This document shows, piece after piece, positions 56,604-64,000 of a stretch of DNA of 64,000 nt. Positions within the stretch are counted from its first letter, which is position 1. Every line of letters begins with the position of its first letter. A program made the translations under genes and the position numbers. The DNA comes from Daedaleopsis sinensis (Eukaryota; Basidiomycota; Agaricomycetes; Polyporales; Polyporaceae), in NCBI GenBank assembly GCA_033807695.1, contig CM066302.1:3906001-3970000 (forward strand), in the 5' to 3' direction. The notes under the pieces are model-generated. The model saw nothing but the letters and a program-made list of their open reading frames with translations, had not been told where the DNA came from and made no database searches.

Positions 56604-57267
56604 TAGTCAGGCTAGAAGAAGAAAAAAGAGAGTAGCGACCGCATGTCGTGTGAGATGGTGGTGAGCAAAGCGTGTAGGGAGGGCGCTAGACGCAATGACG
56701 TAGGACCTCGCTTCCCCCACGGGCGCTTACATCTCCTTTTTGAACGATATCGGATATCGCGACTTCGCCTGCCGTCGCAAGAGAACGCACAGCTCGGAAC
56801 CGACTACCCTGATAGCAGTATAACAATTTGATGGTAATAATCGGAGGGCGTCAGTCACTCGCAACCCTAGAGAAGGCAGAACGTACTTATTCAAAAGTAT
56901 GGGTCTTCGTTTATGTATGCGAATGGTATACGTGTACCCACATGTCTTCGAAATACGACACGTATGTAACATCGCGCACTGGCTTGTCTGAAAGCTCCCA
57001 GTGTGCATAGCACCTGGAGAGACGATAACCGGTCAAAGTGAAAAGAGAGGAGCCCGGAAGATGATAGTCATCGTTGACTGTACGCACACCACACCGCAGC
57101 TCGAGGTATACGGCGAGACGTCTTCTGAAAGGGTCGCCTGAACAGTCGCTGTATCTGACCGGATCAATGGAGGGCTATCGGAGAGTTTAGATACAACTAC
57201 ACGTAGAAAGCATTAGTACACCAGGATTATAGTCGAACTACTCATCAATATCGCATCTCAACAAACA
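56604..57267. other. Intergenic, no gene seen
   Basis: Between the 5' ends and 3' ends of two reverse-strand genes. Frames at 56643-57010 on both strands overlap and show no domain. Confidence 0.45.
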
Positions 57268-58664
57268 CTATCCCACCAGCAGATTGCCCGCGGCAGCAGC
57301 GCGCTCAATCCCGTTGAAGATATTCTGCACGCGCTTCTGCGTGCCCTCGTCCTTCGACGCGCCCACCGCGTCCTCCTCCCCATCCTCCTCCTGACCAGGT
57401 AGCCCCGCCATGAACTCGGCCACGAACAGCGCGACCGCGCGCTCGCCGATCTCGCCCAGCGCACGCGGGCCCCACCGCCACTCGAACGCCTGCAGATGCG
57501 CGTCGTCCGCGCCCGACGGTGCTTGTGTCGCGCGCGCACGCTTGTTGCCGCCCTTGCCCGCGCCAGTACCCACCTTGAGCTTCTCGAGGTAGCCCTGGCG
57601 CATGAGCTGCGCGAGGTATGCGTCGATCGTGAGCGACCCGTTGGTCGACTGGCTGCTGAGGGGGACGGGCGCGTTAACCGGAAGCTGGAGCCGCTTGAGG
57701 ATCACGCGGAGGTCCCCTGGGGGAGCATTAGATGTCAGCAGGGAGGGCTACACGGCGACGCTGCAGCACGCACCATCGCTGATCACTCGCCCTTCGACGA
57801 GGATGAGGGCGAGAATGACGTAGAGAATGCCGACCGACGGGAGCTGGTCTGCGTTTTGCCATGCGAAGATGCTTCCCGTCGAGCGCGTGCTGACGGGGTT
57901 GTCGTCTTCTGCGAACTCCTCGTTTTCGTCCTTGTTCTCCTGTTGCTCAAGTTCCCTGATCTCTTGATCAGGGGTGCATGCTAGCTCGATGAGAGCAGGG
58001 TCGATGGAAGACCGCAGTATGAAGCTCTTTGTCCCCGTGGCAGCAGCTGTGTGCATAGAAGTCAGAAGGCTGGCGGCGCGCCTGCAGAGGATGAGTGACG
58101 CGCCTTTCTTCTTGATACCGGTGTTCTTCAGCATTTCGACGTCCTTCTCGCTCATGTCCTCGTCGGACGGCATTGCGTGCAGCTCCACAAGTTCCATGCC
58201 AAATGTATTCGACAGGTGCTTATTCGCGAGCATGAGAATCGTAGGAAAGGACCGACCGCTCGAACCGAGGACTTGTGAAAGATTGGGGACTCGTTCAGTA
58301 CGCCATATCTACGCATTAACACTTGTGCACGCACCTTTCTTCGTAATTTCATCCCTCCTCAACGGCGTGCGTCTCTGCTCGTGAAACAGCGCGAGACGGA
58401 CGAGATCTCGCGCTTTCTTCTCGAGTTCCTGCGTGTGGCAACACAGGGGTCCGCTCGTATCGGCTGCGCAGAGGAATGAGCAAGAACAGAAAAACGCACC
58501 TCATCAGCTTTGTCGACATCGTCGTCATCTGCGTCCATCTGGATAACCTCCTCCCCCTCCTCCTCATCTTCTTCGACGCGCGCTCGCCGTGAGGCTTGGG
58601 TGCCTCGGGGTGCTTGTGATTGCGATGCTGCGGGCGCACGTTGGGACCGTGTGGGTCTAGCCAT
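57268..58664 (-). CDS. nse3: Nse3 subunit of the SMC5/6 complex (MAGE domain)
   Basis: Four exons on the reverse strand. An acidic head (RRARVEEDEEEGEE, DADDDD) is followed by the MAGE-type winged-helix domain. WH-A has ARDLVRLALFHEQRRTPLRRDEITKKVLG, given here as separate blocks LVRLALFHEQRR and LRRDEITKK; then FPTILMLANKHLSNTFGMEL and VELHAMP. WH-B has VGILYVILALILVEGRVISD, ILKRLQLP, TIDAYLAQLMRQGYLEKLK and FEWRWGPRALGEIGERAVA. The block ending GILYVILALI and the WRWGPRA motif are typical for MAGE/Nse3. The protein works in the nucleus with Nse1 and Nse4 in DNA repair and chromosome segregation. A low-complexity acidic loop (EQQENKDENEE) lies between the two halves. Intact. Confidence 0.88.
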
Positions 58665-58828
58665 ATCAGAAATTGTGAGCTAGAGATGAAATGTGCTAAG
58701 ACTGAGGAAGTCCGAAAGTGAGAAAGGGGAGCAGGTAGTGGCCAAATGGAGAGCGCGTCACATCGATTTCAAATTTCGATCCACTTTCGTTGTATTTTGA
58801 CCGCTACTATCAAGTCTTACTAGCTAGA

Positions 58829-60692
58829 TGTTGCTCAGCGATCTAGCGGTAGAAATACTGCGCCAGGTCTTCGCGCAGCTTCCTGCCCGATATGTCCTCT
58901 CATGTCGACGGGTGAGCAGCGTACTCCAGTGGATCTCCTACAATGTGACAGACACCTTTTACTAACCCACCGAATGTGAGCAGGTCTGTCGCTTGTTGAA
59001 GGCCCTCATCGACAACGATCTTTATCTGCAATACAAGATTGAGCTCCTTGCCAGCGGGATGGTCGATAGCTTCACGAGTGTACAGGACACCTCGGCGAAA
59101 ATGCACACCCTTCGACAATATCGGTCTCGTCTCGAGACCGGGGAGCTCACCAGCGACTCCTTTAGTTCTAGCGAGTCTTTCTCTCCCAGTGCCAGTGTGT
59201 CTGAGCTCCAGCTCCTATATCAGGATGGCTTCATTATTCACCGTGCCACCCTCCGCCCCGGCCTCGGAATCATACAATACGCACCACCATCTCTGCTAGC
59301 CCACGAGACAGGACGGCATTGGAATATCCCCCTTCAACGTATTTTTGGAGAAGAGGGCTACTATTCCTTCAATGGTATCCGTACGGATGTCGGTCAAGAT
59401 CTGCTTGTAGTCTTTGAAATCTTACCCGACCAAAGGTAAATGTTTGAATCGCTGCCTTCCAGGGTGACCACTGATGACTATATATTAAGTCAACTGAACA
59501 TGCATCTCTTATCTCTCAAAAAGAATGGTGCCCCTCATTTGGCCGCTGCAGTGCCTTGTATCCAATCTGTGGGAGGCTTGTATAACTTCAATAGCAGTGT
59601 CCCGATGCTCGGGATTTCTGTGATCGGTCAACATGTATCCTACCAGTGCCAGAGTTGGACCATGGGTTTTACACCCGTCACTGAGGTGTGGAACTGGAGG
59701 ACAGGGCGCAGATTATGGGTGAGTTATGCGCGTGTGTCCCTGTAATCTTTCCTGGCTCACATAAACTAGCACTTCGAGACGCCATCAGACACATGGACAT
59801 CTCATGCTCTGATTGACAGCGAGCACATCGTGATAGCACACCGTCTTGGCACCCACTTGGATGTTTACAATTATGCTCCAGGACGCTCCTTTGACGATCA
59901 TTCACGGACTTCCCACCCACCCGAACCTTTGCTGCGTCTGCAGCTTCCCCCAGTCGAGTCGGAGAAACACTATTTCAAGGTCGGCCTTACCGATGGGTAT
60001 CCTCGCAACGCCCCTGAGTCGGCACCCTTCTTCCCCAGCTCTGCGTCAGCGATTCTCTCAGTCAACATAACTGTATACCCCTCGAACCCTTCTGGGCCGC
60101 ATGGCTCTCGCCACTACAACCTGCTTGTCCCATCGTCTACGATCCACCGCGCGCTCCGAGCCCAGTGTAGCAGAGCGAGTTCCGAGGTTCCATGGGAGGA
60201 ATGGGGCCCCAAAGGCAGCGTGATCGTCCTTGCTACAGACTACGGCGCTCCAGAGCGGCCAACGGAATCGCTCTCGTATGGATCCAGATATCCTTTACTC
60301 GTGCAGCATGACCACGACCCACCGTCCGCCGATGTGATCATACTCGATGTCGACTCGCATGTCACAGCCCACTGGAATGCGCACCACGCTGGAGGCGTCA
60401 TCGACGATCCCGCCCTGCAGACGATCATCGCCAAGCGCATTCAGCGTGGGTGGACCCCCTCGGTGCAGACGACGCGCCCATTTGCGGCCTATCCACTGAT
60501 CCGCGTCCACATCCCAGCGGGTTCGGTTTTTGAGGAGGTCGCCATGAATTGCGATGGCTTTACCATCACTGTGAGTACTGATCCTAGCCGGTGGGGTGAG
60601 CTTAGCTGACGGCCTCCTTCGTGCATACTTATCCGTCCCAGTACTTCGACCCGAAAACCGAACATATGGGTTTCAGGACGTGGTCGGTGTAG
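58829..60692 (+). CDS. F-box protein (second type, long beta-rich C-terminal part)
   Basis: The ATG at 58829 starts MLLSDLAVEILRQVFAQLPA, then RYVLSCRRVCRLLKALIDN: an F-box, split by an intron after CRR. The following 500 or so residues alternate beta-type segments (LQLLYQDGFIIHRATL, DLLVVFEILPDQR, LGISVIGQHVSYQC, VWNWRTGRRLW, FKVGLTDGYP, SVIVLATDYG), as seen in many basidiomycete F-box proteins with propeller-like C-termini. It is unrelated to D/E outside the F-box. At 59437 the frame meets a taa within a gtaaat donor-like site; the frame resumes after cag at 59463, which would make an intron of only 27 nt (see findings). The last exon ends GFRTWSV. Confidence 0.8.
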
Positions 60693-61021
60693 CCATATCT
60701 CGCACACCGGGCTGCTCACAAGCCTCTCAAGGGCCGTTGTCGACCATCCCAGCCCGTGGGTCGAGCATGCGCCTACCATAGCTGCCATGTACATATGCTC
60801 GTGCTCGTGCTCGGGCACAGTGTCGCTGTCAACGGCGTGCACAATCCTCTAACTTACTAACACTAGGAACTCTGGCTTCTCGGGAGCGCATGCTTCTTTC
60901 CCCATGCGTACACGTCGGAGATTCCGTACCTATCCCATCTCCCCCCTTTTCTTTCCTTAGCCCATTGAGGGCTGTGCTCGTCAGATCTCCCCTCATCCGT
61001 CCATCTCATTCCTGTCCGCCC

Positions 61022-61783
61022 ATGGCCCCGACTGCACAGCAGGTCCTCGACATCGCCCGCCGGGCCATCGAGATCTTCAAAAAGCACGGGTTGGAGAGTT
61101 GTCTCGTCGGAGGGGTCGCCAGCTATCTCTACGGCGTCGACCGCACTCCCAGTGTACGTCCTACGCAGTCCATACCCTACATATACCCTGTCTTAATACA
61201 ACGACGACTCGGGGACCAGGACGTCGACCTGGTCGTGCTGTCGACATACCGCGACCAGGAGAGTCTCAAACGCATCCTAGTCGAGCAAGACTCCCGATTC
61301 TACCTCGTGCCCTCCAAGAACCCGCGCGCGACGTACAAGGTGCTGTGGTACAGTCTCGCCGCCTCCGCATCCCGGTACGGATCCCAGTACTACGGGAGCC
61401 TGCGCGCGTACTACGACTGCAAGGTCGACATCCTCACCCCAGGGGTGATGAACATCCCGAACCCCCCGCGCGACAGACTGTCCACCCTCGACGGCCTGCC
61501 CACGATGCCGCTCCTCCCGCAGCTCCTGCTGAAGCTCCAGGCGTGGGACGACCATCGCGCGTCACACCGCTCGGACATGCGCGCGAAGCAGCACGTCGAC
61601 GTGCGGGACATTGACCTGCTGCTCGAAATCGCTGTGGGCAAGGGAGTGCGGATTCGGGCGGAGGACACCCGCTGGGTCCCGGAGACGATGATTACGGCGG
61701 CGCAGGGGCGGGTGCGGCCGTACACCCTGTTCGGGTCACCGAAGACTACTGCGGGATGGAAGACGCTTGGGTTTGCTCTGTAG
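61022..61783 (+). CDS. Nucleotidyltransferase-fold protein
   Basis: Two exons. Residues about 18-50 carry the core of the nucleotidyltransferase superfamily: FKKHGLESCLVGGVASYLYG, then after the intron (gtacgt, 61154 to about 61220) DVDLVVLSTYRD, i.e. a GG...S loop followed by the metal-binding DxD. A third acidic residue is likely in CKVDILTPG. The rest is a helical domain (LLPQLLLKLQAWDDH, KQHVDVRDIDLLLEI). Similar small fungal proteins are annotated as hypothetical; the substrate is unknown and catalytic activity is inference from the motif. The C-terminus TLGFAL abuts a short spacer. Confidence 0.65.
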   Translation: MAPTAQQVLDIARRAIEIFKKHGLESCLVGGVASYLYGVDRTPSVRPTQSIPYIYPVLIQRRLGDQDVDLVVLSTYRDQESLKRILVEQDSRFYLVPSKNPRATYKVLWYSLAASASRYGSQYYGSLRAYYDCKVDILTPGVMNIPNPPRDRLSTLDGLPTMPLLPQLLLKLQAWDDHRASHRSDMRAKQHVDVRDIDLLLEIAVGKGVRIRAEDTRWVPETMITAAQGRVRPYTLFGSPKTTAGWKTLGFAL

Positions 61784-62089
61784 AGCTGGGGGCGCACGTG
61801 GATGCATACTTCACTAACTTCTCCTGTGTACTTGTGACAGTACCGCCGGCCAGCGATGTGAGAAATGGGGTTCTAGTTGTGGATACCAGTGTAACAATCC
61901 GTTGTCGCGTCTTCTTTGAGCAACGCTCCGCCTTCTAGGAGCAAACGTGCACTGTATCGTATACAACATTCATTCTACGTAGACAACAAACGAGGAACCC
62001 ATCCAATTGTAAGCGGATATGGAAATGGTGTCGGTTCATTCAGTACTACAGTGTCCCCAAATTCGACTTCTACGTCTGCATCTTCGTTT
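61784..62089. other. Short convergent spacer
   Basis: Lies between the 3' ends of the + strand nucleotidyltransferase-fold gene and the reverse-strand protease P4. No gene seen. Confidence 0.5.
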
Positions 62090-63759
62090 CTAGTTCGTAG
62101 TCGCGTTTGTGAACTCCGTGGTCGCGAACCCGACTTTGGCGTTCGTGACATCGTAGACGTAGTAGAACCGCTCGAGGAACGCGAAGCCGTCGATGAAGTC
62201 GAGGCCTTCACCGCTGTTGCTGCCGAGGTCGGCCGTGATCAGGTAGATGCTGTCATCGTCGCCACCGATCGCAGAGTTCAACTAGAATATGTGGAGAGCG
62301 TGAGTATGTCTCGAGGGCACTAAATTGTCGTAAGTGACGTACAGCACGAGGCCAGATCTGGGCGTTAGCCGTGAACTCGTAGGTGTTCTGTCGCGGTATG
62401 TGTGAGTTTGGGGATCATGAAGCAGTACGCGCGTGGCTTACGTCGCCGATGTGGAAGAACAAGCTCTCCAAGTTCGCGAACTGCTCCGCAGTGATCTTGA
62501 GAAGACCGGTGGTGTTGTCAGCGACGGCGCCCGTAGCAGTCTGATATGCAGCGAGTGCGTCTACCATCGGACCCCGTAAGTCGATCTTTCGTTGGACAGT
62601 CGAAGACAGTCGAAAAAGGACGTACCGCTAGCAAGGAGCACGAGCGTGGTACCCGTGTCGGTGATACCCGCAGTGGAGGCAAGAATTGTAGTACCAGCGG
62701 CGCCGTAGGTGATAGACTGGTCGATGCCGACGTAGTGGGTCGCAGGCTCGGTGGAGGTGATCGGGCTGCCGGGATCAAATTTCAGAATGACGGTAGGAGA
62801 TAAACATCATGGGGAACGTACACGTAGGCGATCTCGCCCGTGAACTTGCTCTCGTCGACACCGCCAAAGGTCAGCACGCCGTTGGTGACCTGGAGGTCGG
62901 TCGCGGGCTCGAAGGAGACGCCGATGAGGTTGGCGTCGATCGAGCCCTGCGCAAAGGCGTTGTCGAGCACGGTCGGGACAGGCTCGCCGTCATCGGTTGT
63001 ACCCTCCGTGAGGTCTACGGGCCCAATGCTTTAACATCACATAATCAGTGTAAATCGAATGAGTGTGGGCCTCAGCGACAAAGCAGGCTTACCCCAGGAT
63101 GCCGTCGTACGGGTCGAAACCGAACGCGAGGAATGCAGCACCGACACCCTGGTCGGTAATCACAAGATCTCCGAGCGTGACAGTGTCAGTGTACTCCTCT
63201 CCTAAGCAGGCGGTCAGATCCCTTCTCATATCGATAGAGCGCTAGAATCGTGCGTACCGATAAAGAGTCCGGACCCGTATTGTACGAACTGCACGCGCAA
63301 TTTTCGGTCAGTACAAAGGTCAAAGGCTGCTTCATGACGTCCACGAGGTAGATAGCCATTGCATAGACTACTCACCACTTCCTCGCCAGTGTCGACACTG
63401 CTGCTAGTTGTGACAAACTCCTTCCCGGCCCCGACCCAGGTGTTCGAGCTACCGGTATCGACGATGAGGTCGTAGAACGTCGGTGGGGAGCCGACGCCCA
63501 CGCTCGCGGTGTAGATGACGGCCTGGTTCGTGACCGGGTCGTTGATGACCGACGCCGCCTTGGCTTTGTCCGCCTGCGAGCGCGTCTTCAGCACCTTCGC
63601 GCGGGCCTGATCCGCAGCGAGGATGTTCGGCACACCCGTGATGTTGAAGCGGCGGGCGAGCGGGAGCGACACGGGCGAGTCCCGGACGACGATCGGCTTC
63701 CCGGCGACCGTGATGGCGGCGGCGGCGAGCGCGAGGAGTGAGGTGAGGCGAGCAGGCAT
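62090..63759 (-). CDS. Secreted aspartic protease P4 (peptidase family A1), cysteine-free
   Basis: Signal peptide MPARLTSLLALAAAAITVAG; propeptide VSLPLARRFNITGVPNILA; catalytic motifs LIVDTGSSNTWVGAG and AGITDTGTTLVLLAS; flap FVQYGSGLF; end FLERFYYVYDVTNAKVGFAT. Both catalytic residues are present and splice sites match those of P1-P3. The loop that holds the cysteine pair in P1-P3 reads EGTTDDGEPVPTV here, with no Cys. It lies about 7 kb from the tandem array and on the other strand, so it is an older or relocated paralog. Intact by eye. The TATA box is at 63824-63829. Confidence 0.9.
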
Positions 63760-63823
63760 GGCTAGGTCTGGCAGTGAAGAGCAGATGAGCGAAGCCCTGG
63801 GGATTCCGAGATTGTGCGCACCT

Positions 63824-63829
63824 CTTATA
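63824..63829 (-). promoter_or_regulatory. TATA box of protease P4
   Basis: The reverse strand reads catataagagg about 65 bp before the ATG at 63759. Confidence 0.5.
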
Positions 63830-64000
63830 TGCCCTGGAGCACCATACGACGCGGCGGCTGAGGCCGCGGGGGTCGTGCGTCTGTTGCAGGGGGCCAGCGT
63901 GCATTTGCGGCTCAGATGTTCGCTAGAAGCATGGGAATACCTCCATCTCGAACATTAGTCGGCACATATTCTAGGATTATCCATAACGGACGCCATATCG

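Noticed and set aside
61099..61614. Pro/Arg-rich 171-codon frame
   Set aside because: Shadow of the nucleotidyltransferase-fold gene.

Overview
The window reads as nuclear DNA of a filamentous basidiomycete, probably a wood-decay Agaricomycete close to the Polyporales. This is inference from four signs: genes cut by many 50-60 nt GT-AG introns, several polyporopepsin-like secreted aspartic proteases, DUF6533 and DUF6534 membrane proteins, and a Zn2Cys6 regulator. Gene models were joined by hand from reading frame, splice sites and family conservation. Exon sums that I checked divide by three for the transcription factor, the AAA+ ATPase, the F-box pair, the PAH protein and the two-TM protein.

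Left part (1-16.2 kb): a GH5_12-type steryl-glucosidase/glucosylceramidase with a C-terminal membrane anchor (1580-4699), then three diverged 2-oxoglutarate/Fe(II) dioxygenases (5687-7299, 12076-13724, 14467-16131). A reverse-strand DUF6534 membrane protein gene, split over many small exons, lies between the first and second. The third dioxygenase appears to have a broken splice donor inside its iron-binding HxD motif.

Middle part (16.4-44.4 kb): the main structural feature is an inverted duplication of about 9 kb. The left unit (16.45-25.26 kb) carries, in order, a two-TM protein (A), a PAH/Sin3-like protein (B), a DUF7025 AAA+ ATPase (C) and an F-box/LRR-like protein (D). The right unit (35.79-44.43 kb) carries reverse-complemented copies in the order B' A' D' C', a circular permutation of the inverted unit. 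D in the left unit is a pseudogene; D' is intact. Between the units sit a DUF6533 membrane protein (26492-28301), a third F-box paralog (28445-30023) and a 12-exon Zn2Cys6 transcription factor (30364-35361). The factor has two microexons and a 1082-nt intron holding a near-perfect hairpin. Just beyond the right unit, a fragment of the F-box family abuts the broken 5' part of a gene resembling the N-terminal region of fungal NLR-type proteins.

Right part (46-64 kb): three tandem aspartic proteases on the + strand (47312-54913), tRNA-Gly(GCC), the mitochondrial calcium uniporter (reverse), SMC5/6 subunit Nse3 with a MAGE domain (reverse), a second type of F-box protein (+), a nucleotidyltransferase-fold protein (+) and a fourth, diverged aspartic protease (reverse) that lacks a cysteine pair kept by the other three. 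No CRISPR, rRNA or intact transposon was seen.
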